Source of the DNA: Manduca sexta
Lineage: Eukaryota > Arthropoda > Insecta > Lepidoptera > Sphingidae
Length of the DNA: 64,000 bases
Direction: 5' to 3'
Assembly: GCF_014839805.1 (NCBI RefSeq)
Contig: NC_051118.1
Coordinates: 2,968,391 to 3,032,390 of the forward strand
Positions 21,301 through 33,800 of the stretch are shown here, one piece after another. Numbering within the stretch: the stretch's first letter is position 1; every line of letters starts with the position of its first letter. A program made the translations under genes and the position numbers. A model generated the notes under the pieces. That model was given only the letters and a program-made list of their open reading frames with translations. It made no database searches and was not told the DNA's origin.

Positions 21301-24300
21301 AAAGTCTAACACATGTCTGACGCATTGGTCTCTCGACCAATCACAAACATCAAATTTAAACGACATCGACTTAGGAGTCGCGTTTTTTTGGGACCTTCTA
21401 AGGGGATTGATTTGGATCGATCTAAAAGTAGAGATTTAGGTCATTTATTGAAATAAGCTTTAAATTGGCAAGTTCTGTGTGATCAAAACTTATTCGCCTA
21501 TTAATAGTTCTATACAAAACAAAACTGTTAACAGTTACATCTTAATATTTTCCATATATTTCCAGCATAACTATTGTCGTCGACTTTAACCACCATAAAC
21601 TAAACTCACAGTATTAAAGAGCGTGTCGAGATGCGGATGCTGCTCATCAGGCCGTGCGACGGCGAGCAGCGTCAGCGCCGCGTTGAGCTGCAGGCGCGCC
21701 AGCAGGCTCTGCACCACGTTGGTGCGGTCGAGGCAGTCCACGCAGTTGGTGCGGAACACGCCGCTCTGGCGCAGCAGCACTGTGCCGCCGCGGCACAGGA
21801 AATAGCCGAATTCGGTCTATGGAAAGATTGGTGAATTTTATAAGATGGGTTTTTTGTAATAAATTTGTCTTGGTGCTAAAACAACGCGTAAGTACTCATT
21901 AAAAAAACACACACTTCACGCTCTTATCTTCGGAAGGATAGGCAGAGTTGCAACGTGTCCACGCACTATTCACTATGTTTATATCGTCCCATGATGTGAT
22001 AGGGGATTGACCTATCGCTAAACCGGACCAAATTCCAAACTTCAAGCTGATAAAGCTGAGCAGAAATACCCAGTGTCATTTTACCCGATCTGGGATTCGA
22101 ACCCAGGTCATTAGAGCGGTGTCCTATCGCGCACGTATAACCTATGTACGCCACCGCAGCATTCGCATTTCAAAACCGGCGTTTATTGACTTTGTCCATT
22201 TGCGCTTCAACACCTTCATTCCGTACTAATCGATATAAGTAGGGGTGTGTGTGTGTGGTGAAGGGGGGGGGGGGAATGTGTTGTTAGTACCTGCTCGTGC
22301 GCGATGCGGTCGATGAGCACATTGAGGCGGTAGTAGCGCATGCCGCGGCACTCGGCGTGGAAGTCGAACGGCTCGTACCGCACGCCGGGCAGCGCGGCCG
22401 CCGCCACCGCCGCGCGGTACCCGCGCTCCAGCGCCTCCTCCTTGCCATGCTGGTCGATCTGACAACAGAAAAGGTTCGCTGGACTTTCTTAAACGGACAT
22501 GGACAAAGGATTAAAATCGGTACAGTCGGGAGGCAACAGAACTTAGGGAGGACCAAAACTAGGACAGTGTCAGTAGTGTTCAGGCACAGGAGGTAAACTC
22601 TTAAAGGGCGAAGAAATTACTAGATCACGACCAAGGTTTTCATCATGCAAGGGATCAGTAATAGAAGCTCGCAGAAAACGAATAAAATAAAATGGTATCA
22701 ATGAATGTGTATACAACACAACCTCAACCAAGTTAAAATAAAAAACTCAACTCACCAAGTTCACCAACACCTGGTTCCCATATCTCTGCTGCTGGTCCCT
22801 CAGATGCTTGGTGTAAGCCGCCACGTGGTCCTCATGAGCCAGGGTAACCGCTGGCTTGTACTTGATGTCAGGATACTGGCTCCAGAACAGGGGAATCGAT
22901 CCCCTGGTCTGCACGTACGACGACTTCTCACTGCCTACCTCGAGGATCTGTTCGGTCTCCACGTAGTTGGCTACGTTGCCCTTTTGAAATAAGCAGTGAC
23001 TGACAGATGTACCTTCGAAACTCTTATTTTTATTTATTGGCAAAGTGACATTTCCGTTCTAACTACATACTTTTTTTGACAATGAATGACATCCAATATA
23101 CATTGCATTAGTAAATAATTTTACTTATGTTTACGCGAATGTTAGACATTGAAATTAAACAAATTTTCATCTTGCACAAGCCTAGGATCTAGTTCTACAT
23201 TTAATTCAATCGGAACCCAAAAGACCGGCTGCCAGATTTCAAGACACTGTGAGCTCATTCTGCATAGATCGGACCACCAACAGCTAAAATGTTTTAAAAA
23301 GTTGTATAATTGTAAAATGTAGGTAGATATTGTAACTTTGACTTTACGGATGAACAACACCTCAGTCCCCCCCGTGACCATGAAGGCTGCAAAGTCTTCG
23401 AAATGTCGGAAGAAAAATAAAATACTAAAAACCGCGATAGAATCCGAAAATTAGTTTAATTTCAAAAATAATTTTACGTTTAAAAGTAATATATACCTGG
23501 GCATCGACACCGCGCATGAAGAACCTGGTGCCGGCGCGGTCGACGCACCGCCGCGACACGAGCGACCACGTGATCTGACGACTATTTACCACCAGCGAGT
23601 TTATTGACACAACTGACAGAATGGAGTTAAGGTTTTAAAGAACAATACATCCACTATGTTTAACTGGTTTGAAGTTAGCCATAACATTATGGTTCTGTAA
23701 CTGACGTCACCTGCTAGACGTCAGTAACAATGGCTTTGAGGCCACTCGTAATAAACTTCACTGGCCTTGACTAAGCGACCATAGTCTAATGTTAATGCAA
23801 TTCTTATGAAGTTAGCCACGAGCGGCGCTGTTGTTTAGAGGCGGACTCTACAGCAGGAGATGTAGAGAGTGTGTGAGGTGACTGACTATAGAGAGAGATA
23901 TATATATATATTATGAACCGTACAGCTTATATGATACTCATATAGCTATGCAGAAGTTCAGACTGGGGTATTTTTTAAATTATTGGATTAAAACCTGTTA
24001 AGTATTTTAATATTCTTATGAAACATATTTTATATTTTTTAAACTTAACACACGCATGATTGTACCTCAAATTTGTTATTAAAATTTTATCAAAAGGATA
24101 CAGCCTTCTATAAGCGGTAAAGCGAATCTTGAGAATTGTTCGTGTGAGTAGTCCCTCAGTAAGTGACCATTCCACAAAAACCTAGAATCGGCACGATTCG
24201 CCAAAGACATCTGAAAGAAAAAACTCGTCAATAATATTTTGTTATTTAAAAAACTATATCAATAAAGATTTATACAAAAATTAAAGAATGATAATTTGAA

Positions 24301-27300
24301 GATTACATCTAATCACATCAACATAGAACTTATTTTTTTTACAAATAAATATTCAAAGGAATCAAATCAAACAGCTTTGTATTTTATCAACTAAACTAAT
24401 AATAGTAATAAAAAAAACTAAAACAAATTACAAATTTTGTTCGTCATTTCTTAGCATTACCTTGTGGAAGTCAGGTCCAACCGAGTGCAGCCTCTGCAGA
24501 CTGTGTGTGAGATCGTGTCCGTACGAGAAATAAATTCCAGGCGTCTCTAGCGCCGCGCGGACCATCTTCTCATACGTACTATTGTCTTCTATCTGTATTA
24601 AGACAAAAATATTGATCATTATTGGATCCGTATTGATGGAAATTCTACCACAATTCACTCAAATTATTATAAGTTTCGTTTTAGTTTGTTATACATCAGC
24701 AAAGATTCTATACTTTGATATTAGCAGTAAGATAAGAGCAATGATTCTTTGTCATGTCTCAAATAAAGTGTCTCGTAATTTGATGTTGTTTGATTTTGAT
24801 GTTTATGATTGATCGAGAGGCCAATGCATCAGTAATGTGTTAGTCTCTCAACTAATCCTATTATAACTACACGAGCCGCATTTTTTTGTAGAATATGGCA
24901 TATTAATAAGACTATTATTATTCCATATTCTACAAAAAAATGCGGCTCGAAAGTCGATATCGTTTAACAGTATAACTACTGGACGTAATAAGACTTAATC
25001 CAGAGACCAAAGCGTCAGTCAGGTGTTAGTCTCTCAACCCATCACAATAACCTGACATGAGTCGTGTTTTGTGTTTCTTTTACCACATATTAAGAACACT
25101 GACCTGTTTGTTAGTAAGATGTGTTGTAGATCTTGCATAGGGTATGATATCTGCACCAGCAAGTTGGAAAATGTCATGGCCGTTTAGTTTTCCCATCTGA
25201 AAATACCAACATCAATATTATAACCATAGCAATAATAGTATAAAATTCAAAATCTATCTTAAAAGCATACAAAATTTACGACAACTGAAGGAAAACCACC
25301 GACATTTCCTTTTTCTTTTTAATACAACAATGGCTCATTCCAACCCGACCTAACTTAACTGTGATTCTTACCAATATCCTATATTTGGCAACGACGAGGT
25401 ACAGTCCAGACACAAGCTTGATAGACCCTAAGAAACCACATACAGGTCTGTATGCATTCGCCGGAATCGGGATTTTGACTGCATTTATATCTGTAACAAT
25501 ATTATTAGATATATAAAGTAATAAAATCTAAAAAAAATAAAATTTGAGTTCCTTTTATGTAATCAAGTCTAATTACTAAGTTTTATATTATTCATTTCTA
25601 TTTACAAAATCCTTTGAATATCTATAATTTCGTTCTTTATATTACCATAATGATAAGTAATACTAAAAGTGAAAAAAACTTGTTTCCACAAAAATTAGGC
25701 ATAGAAATAAAATTAGTTTTCGGAATTTATCTCAGTTTTTGTATTTAATGTTTCTACTGACGTTAGGAAAACTTCGCAGCCTTCATGGAAGAGTCCCCTG
25801 GCCGAAAAACTGTGACAAAATTCGATAAGTAATTTTGTTTCGAAGTAAAATAAATCTAAACAACTTGACAACAGGTTTGATATATTCAATAAAAAATACA
25901 TAAATTGTATCACCTTTAACAGAAGCTTCTCCTGTTGTTCGATCAATGACCATAATCTCTGTGGGATTAATGGTTGGTTCAAAATAGAACTTATCGGATG
26001 TGGTATATCTGTAACAAAATTGTTATACAAGATTTTTTTTTTTCGAATCAAGCAAAGATTTGTTATTAACAAAACACTGATTCTGTAATTAATAGAAAAT
26101 AAAAAAAAATCTAACAACATTCCAGATCCACAGCTACTGCTGTATCAGCCGTATCAGTGATACCGAGCTTTAGGGCCCCTCTTGGCCCATATCTACATTA
26201 AACTTAGCAGGCGCCCAAAAGTTTGCACTGCCATGAAAAGCTCCCAAAGTTAGATAGTGGCTCCTCTATGGCAAGCTACTACTACAGCCTTCATTGTGCA
26301 TTGGATGTTGACGCAAGAATAAACATTGTAAATATTTAAATATTGAAAATGAAATATGATTACTAATAATGACTTTGAAATTAGATGTGGCAATTGTTAG
26401 TTGCTTATAATTCCTAAGAAAGATTGATATTATTGTGTTCTAAAAGTATATATATGTATTAATTTATCTATTGTTTTATTTAGTATTTTAATATTTATAT
26501 AAATTAATTGTTGTATCTCTGGATATATAATTACTAATTATTTCTTCATTGATAAATGATAGTACAAACTTTCTACAAAATCAATGTTTAAATTAATGTT
26601 TGTTAATAGTAAATCATTGTTGTCATAAAAACGATATAGATAATACGGAATAACTTTTTTATTCCTATGTCCTGAAGAGGTAGACAGAAATGCAACTAAC
26701 TAACCTGCTACTTAAATTTACATTGACAAAATATGCATAAACATTTTTTTTATAATTACAAACAATCTAAATAGAATATATAATATAATTAATTAGTCTA
26801 TTGAAAAACTATTATATTATCAACCTGAAAGAGGTGGGCAGAGATACATGCAACCTATGCTAAGATAATGTTTAATAAATTTATTGTTGACAAAACAATC
26901 ATTAATATAGATTGATTATCTTTTAACTAAAAACTTCATTGATAGATTCATATCAATATTAAAAAGATAATAATCTGCACTTAATTATCCGTAACAAATT
27001 GAGTCCAGAAACAACACCCAAGAAATATTAACCATATTAAGTTTGAAGAAACATTTCTTCTTGATGCCTCGGCGTAAGTAATTAGATTTTACAGTCTCCT
27101 GAGTTATGGACGATGCAAATGACGTAATTATTGCCTTAACATCAGCTATTAATTCACAAAATCACTTCGGCAAATACTTATGACGGCAACTTGAATCGTA
27201 TATTTCAAGCATTCTAATAAAGGTTTTAGCTGTTAAATTGGTATATATGACGCTTAGAATCTTGCTCACAGTTATTATTTAATAAAATTAATGCAATTTA

Positions 27301-27468
27301 ACACCAGTATTGTACGGCTTCTTCAAAAAACATGACTATTTTAAAACATAAGTTGACACCTTTAATAAAATATTAAATATGTACATATAAAACAAATGCA
27401 TGCGGTTAATAAATACGTTATAGTACTTACAATTTAATATCATCGTGAATTAGCAGTTGATCTGCCAT
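18344..27468 (-). CDS. Sac1: Phosphatidylinositol-phosphate phosphatase SAC1
   Basis: Known family role: an ER/Golgi membrane phosphatase that removes phosphate from PI4P (also PI3P). Fourteen coding exons: 27468-27431, 26008-25914, 25490-25372, 25196-25104, 24592-24461, 24210-24102, 23612-23497, 22980-22756, 22458-22291, 21816-21610, 20936-20769, 19904-19803, 19257-19121, 18431-18344. All phases agree and give 598 aa, close to the 587 aa I recall for human SACM1L. Seen: start [10 protein letters not shown]; Sac domain blocks [27 protein letters not shown] and [11 protein letters not shown]; the catalytic CX5R loop [13 protein letters not shown] with Cys390 and Arg396; [17 protein letters not shown]; two C-terminal membrane helices (about 523-541 and 552-570); and the tail [10 protein letters not shown]. 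It ends TGA at 18346-18344. The intron between exons 6 and 7 has U12-type signals. A divergent partner (DDX27) starts 350 bp away. Confidence 0.96.
20212..20362 (+). mobile_element. Degenerate SINE-like family C copy
   Basis: Retains CACCGGCATAATTATAAC, a GCGAGGTATAACCATCTCTC block and an A-rich end. It lies in a Sac1 intron, antisense to the gene. Confidence 0.45.
20476..20734 (+). mobile_element. Helitron-like element (family E), best copy
   Basis: A | TCTATATATATAAAAATGAA ... GTCTGTCGGGTCAGCTAG | T: exact TC and CTAG ends with A/T flanks, 259 bp, no coding capacity. It sits 34 bp past the exon-11 donor of Sac1 (antisense to that gene). Confidence 0.72.
21910..22165 (-). mobile_element. 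tRNA-derived SINE, family A copy
   Basis: On the minus strand it has an A-box-like GGTGGCGTACATAGG, B box TGGGTTCGAATCCC (22101-22088) and body ATCACATCATGGGACG. It lies in a Sac1 intron in the sense orientation. Confidence 0.7.
23125..23465. repeat. Fold-back MITE (family F) copy with central insert
   Basis: Left end TTTACGCGAATGTTAGACAT and TTGAAATTAAAC; right end AAAAACCGCGATAGAATCCG and TTAGTTTAATTTC. The centre carries ACCTCAGTCCCCCCCGTGAC and GCAAAGTCTTCGAAATGTCG, also seen at 34070-34120. It lies in Sac1 intron 7. Confidence 0.55.
23613..24101 (-). other. U12-type (minor spliceosome) intron of Sac1
   Basis: On the gene strand the donor after exon 6 reads GGCT|GTATCCTTTTG. The 3' end reads CCTTAACTCCATTCTGTCAG| before exon 7. 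Both the extended donor GTATCCTTT and the branch-point motif CCTTAAC, 13 nt before the exon, match the U12 consensus. Splicing joins phase 1 and restores the conserved LIEG-F-VSIN sequence. Confidence 0.85.
24873..24948. repeat. Short hairpin repeat in Sac1 intron 4
   Basis: GAGCCGCATTTTTTTGTAGA... at the left is perfectly mirrored by ...TCTACAAAAAAATGCGGCTC at the right. The arms are about 26 bp and the centre about 24 bp. Wider imperfect similarity (AGTCTCTCAA) flanks both sides, so it may be the core of a larger fold-back element spanning about 24820-25080. Confidence 0.65.
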
Positions 27469-27818
27469 TTTAAATCACTATTAAACAAATAAAAATTAAT
27501 TTTTCACGGGTCTGTTACATACACTTGCGAAAAATTGACATCAATTTGACATGTATGACATGACACTAGTGATGTGGATTGTAATTGCCAAAGACTATTG
27601 TAGAGGGCCTATTCCCTCTTTAGTTTACGAACGAGACATTGAACATTACTTTTGAAGTCTGTGTGATCCCCAACCTTTGCCTTTGCGTAAGGAAAAAATA
27701 AACGTCTTCGTCAACATGCGAATTTGAAAGATAACCTTAAAATAACTCAAAACAAGTGGTTGCAGCGTTTAATGTTATTTTTGTAATGGAAATGTTGAAT
27801 AAGTTATAAGAGAAAATC
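27469..27818. promoter_or_regulatory. Shared divergent promoter of Sac1 and Ddx27
   Basis: 350 bp separate the two start codons on opposite strands, so both 5' UTRs and core promoters must fit here unless non-coding first exons exist. I see no TATA box. A direct GACAT repeat with palindromic CACTAGTG (27564-27571) is the only obvious motif. A housekeeping-type bidirectional promoter is inferred. Confidence 0.65.
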
Positions 27819-30800
27819 ATGAAAGTAGTAGCGGGACACCCCGACTTAATAAAGACAATTAATGATGGCGAAGAAGTGGAGAATTTTTCAGAGGAATCTG
27901 ATGAAGAAGTTGAGGCAAGTGAAACACGCATTATTTACTTTTTATTTACATGGTTTTATATATTTTTTTGTTTATTCTACATTACTTATATGTTATCATC
28001 ATCAAACACATGAACTTCACTGCTGAACATATGTTATTAATTCGTGTAGAAGAGTAATATTGTATTTTGTTGCGGTGTACATCTTTTCATTGGTATTGTG
28101 AACTCTTGAGTTCCCAAGGCAGTTATCACGCTGTATCCAATGAGGTTCTGGCTTTAGATTTTATGTAAACTTAATAAAACTGCACATATCTAAATGTATT
28201 AAAATTATCAATCCTGCTTCCAAGTTTAAAGTGTGAATCTTGGGATGGCTTCATTGTACGAAGGTTATTTACTTTACCCACCCTTCATACCTTAATTTAT
28301 CGTATAATCTCTATATCAAACTAATTAGTCAAGTTATGTAACATAAGAAATAAATAAATAGTAATACTACCTTTAAAATGTGAGAAAAATATTAATAATA
28401 ATCTTCTTTCAATTTTCATAACAGTATCAGCCATCAAAACAAAAAATAAAGAGGAAAGCAGACTTCAACCCCAAGTTCCAGTTTGTTGCTTCCGTGGATG
28501 AATATAATAAGGTGAGAAAGACTAAAGAAAGAAACATTACTTTTGATACACAAATTTAAAATCTATTATAGCATTAGTTTCTGCCTGTGTAAAAGCTTGT
28601 TTGGAACTACCACTTTCCCTCCACCCAACACACTACCTTATAACAAATAAAATAAGTCACACAGCAGCACAGTACAGCTATGATTTCCAATTCAACTTAT
28701 GATTTGCAGAACACTTGGGACAATTTGCAAAAATACGTGCGTCGGAATGTGAAGCAGACACTGGATGAGAAGATAGCTAAGCGCAGAGCTGAAGTGAAAG
28801 TTAACGGTAATGGTGATGCTGTGGACACGGACTCCGATGTGGACAATAAAGGTAAATTATTGTATTTAATTTGAGGCGGTGGACCGGTTCAGGTGGCGTA
28901 AATCTGTAGCTGACGGTGTTTCCGCTCATGATAATCCCTGGTTTAAGCAGCTAGCTCACAAGCCCGAAATTCGGCGACTACACTGTTTAATCCCCCATCA
29001 TACACAGATATAGAAATCCACTGCCAAATCTGGGGTCATACCTTTTGGGCTCGATTCGTTCTGATAAGTCACCAGCGTAGGTGTATATCGTACCTCGCAT
29101 CTTCTACGAACGCTACTTAATCATCTCACGTAGATGTTAATTGCCAATGATGATGATGATAGTATTTCATACTTCTATTTGAGTTTTTTGTGCCGCAAGC
29201 CAACAAATGTTCGCATTTCATTTTTTGTAATTAATTTATAATAGAATATTGCTTTGCAGATGGAGATATTGATGAAATAGATATATCTGACGATGAGCTC
29301 AAGAGAGATGAAATCAAAACTAAACAAAAGAAACTTACAAAGAAACAAAAGTTGCAACAGGTAGGTTTAAAATATTAACTAACTACTTACTACTAACTAC
29401 TTACTACTTACTTAGTACTACTTACTTAGTAACATTTGGTCCCCATATTCACAATGTTCTTAAATCAATGCCTTCCATGCATTAGGAAATAAATAAAAAA
29501 CCATGATTCAATAGTGGACATGTCTTAATGTACATTATTATTTTGTAAATATTGAAAACTTTACCCAGGTATGTTTTTCAACTGTTGATATTTGTTTTTA
29601 AAAATAAATAATTGAACATGAAGGTAATTGTGTGTGTTGGTATAGAAATATGCAAGACATCGCGTAGCGGAAGTCACTTGCAACCGCCTATTTTTTGAGT
29701 GATGAGTGATGGATCCTTTGGAAAGATATGGCCAATTAATTAAAAACCTTACAGGAATTAGAAGACCAAGAGGAAGGCACGCGTGTGGAATATGACTCGG
29801 ACTTCTTCGAAGAACCACCACCCTATGATGAGAATGCGTCTTTCTACATGATGAATCTGTCGCGTCCGCTGCTTAAGGCTATAGGGGCTTTGAACTACGT
29901 GCATCCCACGCCTATACAGGCTGCTACTATACCTATCGCGCTGTTGGGTGAGTAAATGTTTTTAGAAATTTGAAAAGCTATAGAAAGTTTCTATAAACAG
30001 AAATATATATCAAGATAGTGTTTACCTTTTACTTTTTTTAAAATTTATTTTATGATTTGTATTAGATTGAAAATACATAAATCTATATTTTAAAACGAAT
30101 ATTGGTCTTATAACTTATATCAGTATATCTTTAAACAAATAATACATCCATAGTCCAATTTTATAATAATATGATGATTTATAACCCATATTAATTTCCT
30201 TATCATGATCTTTGCTCACAGGTAAAGACGTATGCGCGTGCGCAGCCACCGGCACCGGTAAGACCGCAGCGTACATGCTGCCGATATTGGAGCGGTTGTT
30301 ATACAAGACTAAGGGAGGAGACCTTGTCACTAGGGTCTTAGTTCTGGTACCTACTAGAGAGCTTGGCGCGCAGGTAAGATCGTGGTATAAAAAAACTAGT
30401 GGTCCTTGAAATATGTTTCGGGGTTTAAAATGCAAGAGCACAGTGGCGTAGGGTGAAATTTTCCAAAAGGTAACCCGACGCAAAAATATATATGTTAACT
30501 AAGGCAATTGCCTTAGTTAACATATCGCAGCCGATCTAACAGAAAATAAAGACTAAGACAAGCGTAAATAAACCTGAAAGGGAAGCCGGTAAGAATCGAG
30601 GTGTACGGACCCTTCGCCACTTCAAGAGCATCTTATTATGTAAATCTAGGGAGTTCGGTATTGGTAACTTAAATAAATGGCTAATATTTTTTTAACATAA
30701 TGCTTACAATCCTGATCATGTATAAAAGGATTTATTTTTTTCAGGTACACACAGTGACAAGGCAACTCTCACAGTTTACATCTGTAACTGTGGGATTGTC

Positions 30801-33800
30801 AGTTGGTGGCCTGGACGTTAAATATCAGGTTTGTAATGAGGTTGAACTTTAAATCTCCTAGAGCACATAAAAATTATAGAATATTTCCTCAATTTTTATT
30901 AAGAACTAGCTTTTGTCCGCGGCTCCGCCCGCGTTATAAAGTTTTTCAGGCTAAAGTTTTCCGTTATAAAACTAGTAGTTTCCCGGGAGCCTATGTTCTT
31001 CCCAGGGTCTCAAACTGTCTCCATACCAAATTTCATCTTAATACGTTGGGTAGTTTTTGAGTTTAACACGTTCAGACAGACAGATCCAGCGGGGGACTTT
31101 GTTTTATAATATATTTTTTAGAACTTTTTAAGTGGAACAATCCCGTCATACATCATTGTTGCATAACTTTAACCGTTTACGCAGCGCAGGCAACGGAAAC
31201 TCTCAAAACTAATAATTTTCCCCGTTTTTGCAACATGTTTCATTACTGCTCCGCTCCTATTGGTCATAGCGTGATGATATATAGCCTATAGCACTCCAGG
31301 AACAAAGGGCTATCTAACACAAAAAGATTTTTTCAGTTCAAACCGGTAGTTCCTGAGATTAGCCATTACTGCTCCGCTCCTATTGGTCATAGCGTGATGA
31401 TATATAGCTTATAGCGGTCCACAAATAAAGGGCTATTCAACAAAAAGCGAATTTTTCAGTTGAAACCGGTAGTTCCTGAGATTAGCCATTACTGTTCCGC
31501 TCCTATTGGTCATAGCGTGATGATATATGACTTTGAGCACTCCAAAAACAAAGGACTATTCAACACAAAAAGATTTTTTCAGTTTGAACCGGTAGTTCCT
31601 GAGATTAGCCATTACTGCTCCGCTCCTAATGGGTATAGCGTGATGATATATAGCATATAGCACTCCACGAACAAAGGGCTATCCAACGCAAAAAGATTTT
31701 TTCAGTTTAGACCGGTAGTTCCTGAGATTAGCCATTACTGCTCCGCTCCTATTGGGTATAGCGTGATGATATATAGCATATAGCACTCCACGAACAAAGG
31801 GCTATCCAACGCAAAAAGAATTTTTCAGTTTGGACCGCTATTTCCTGAGATTAGCCATTACTGTTCCGCTCCTATTGGGTATAGCGTGATGATATATCTA
31901 TATAAAGTTAATTTCAGCGATTGACAGAATGCGCGCTGCAAATTCACAGTTGACAAGACATCGTCTGTCAGGTCAACTAGTACATAATAGTTTCGTATTC
32001 ACACAGGAAAGCGTTCTGCGTCGGAATCCCGACATCGTCATCGCCACACCGGGTCGTCTGATAGACCATATAAGGAACACACCATCGTTCGGTCTCCATT
32101 GTATTGAAGTACTGGTCTTGGATGAGGCAGACAGGTATTTAAGCAAAATCAAATAATGGCCGGCTAAGTGTGAAACGGGCTAGGACAGTGTCAGTGAGCC
32201 TGAATTAAAAAACCATGGAGTAATTCTCCAAGATAACACTTTTCATATATTATGTTGCGTTGGTATTCAAGTACTCACAAACAAAAGCAATTATTACATG
32301 TTATCTTTTACAATTTGGAGAGTTTACTGACTAACAATTTTTGTTGTAAATTCCATATTTAAATCAGTAAAGCTCCACAATGTTATGGTATAAATATATG
32401 GGATAATGTCTATCTGTTTATCCATAGGTTCTTCAATCATACCATTTTTAAATTTAGGAGCTTTTAATCTACAAGATGCCAGCCTCATCATATCCTAAAA
32501 TTAATTTATCACAGAAGTAAATATTTTCTCCCTTATACATAGATGTTTTTTTATTTAAGGATGGACCAAAGCTGTGATAACAAGTCTGTTTTTCAGTGCT
32601 AACGGCATGGCAGCCTTCGCAGTGCGTAGACATAGGGCCGTTGTGATTGGCTAATATTGTTGTATCTCAATAGTCCTTAGATAAAAAACGTCTATGAATA
32701 CAGGGGTTTGAGTTTAGCTTTAGCTTGCATACACTAATCAATATTTTGAGTCCTTTTAAGCTTGTATACACGACTCCCATACCATAGCTTATTAATGCTT
32801 TTCTCACCAGAATGCTGGACGAGTACTTCGCGGAACAAATGAAGGAGATCATCCGCCAGTGTTCTCCCAAGCGGCAGACGATGCTGTTCTCGGCCACCAT
32901 GAGCGAAGAGGTAAAGGATCTGGCCGCTGTCTCGCTCAAGAAGCCGGTCAAACTGTTCGTCGATTCGAATAAGGATGTCGCTTTTAATCTAAGACAGGAG
33001 TTTGTGAGGTAAGGGATAGTGAAATGAAATATTTCATGCTAAACTTATTAGAAATTAAATTATATGTGATTAAAATGTGACTAAGTTAAAATAAATCTCA
33101 TCTCTAGCCAATCGATACTGTATTGGACGCCACAGTCGCAACCTCACCATCATAGAGAAGTTCCTTTGTTCTGATGGTATGAAAAAATGGTGTAATTTAC
33201 AACAGTCCAAATAAGGTTGAACATCAAAAATCTTTCCATAATTTATACCTATTTATATATTATTTATTTGCTTATAACCAATATATTTTTAATATTAAAA
33301 TTTATATTTGAACACTGGTTTCCGCTAGGATTCGTAAGGAGCGCGAGTCGGACCGCGAGGCCATCCTGGCCGCGCTGGTGTGCAGGACCTTCAGAGACCG
33401 CGCCGTGATCTTCGTGCAGACCAAGAAACAGGCGCATCGGTTACACGTAGCCCTGGGCCTGCTCGGTGTCAAGGTACTAAAACACCCTGTATAGTAACTG
33501 AAGGTTGTATATTTGTCTGATTACACACACTCTGTATAGCACATAACAATTTGTAAAACCCTGTATAATATAATAAAATACTTTATAACTCGCTTATAAA
33601 AAGTTTATAAAATTTAAAGATTTTTTTTTGTATGATTCAAGAATCATTATATTTTTTTAGAGTATAATTTATGACGATCAAGATCCCATTATTAAATTAT
33701 TTTTATTACAAAATACATAATAAATAGGATTGTAATCAATGAGCATGATGGGATAAGTAATCGACCTTTATCCATTGTTGTGTGAAAGAACCAACAAACA

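Noticed and set aside
25713..26120. 135-codon open frame on the minus strand
   Set aside because: It overlaps Sac1 exon 2 out of frame and otherwise runs through intron sequence. The composition is Phe/Leu/Ile-rich, as expected of AT-rich DNA.
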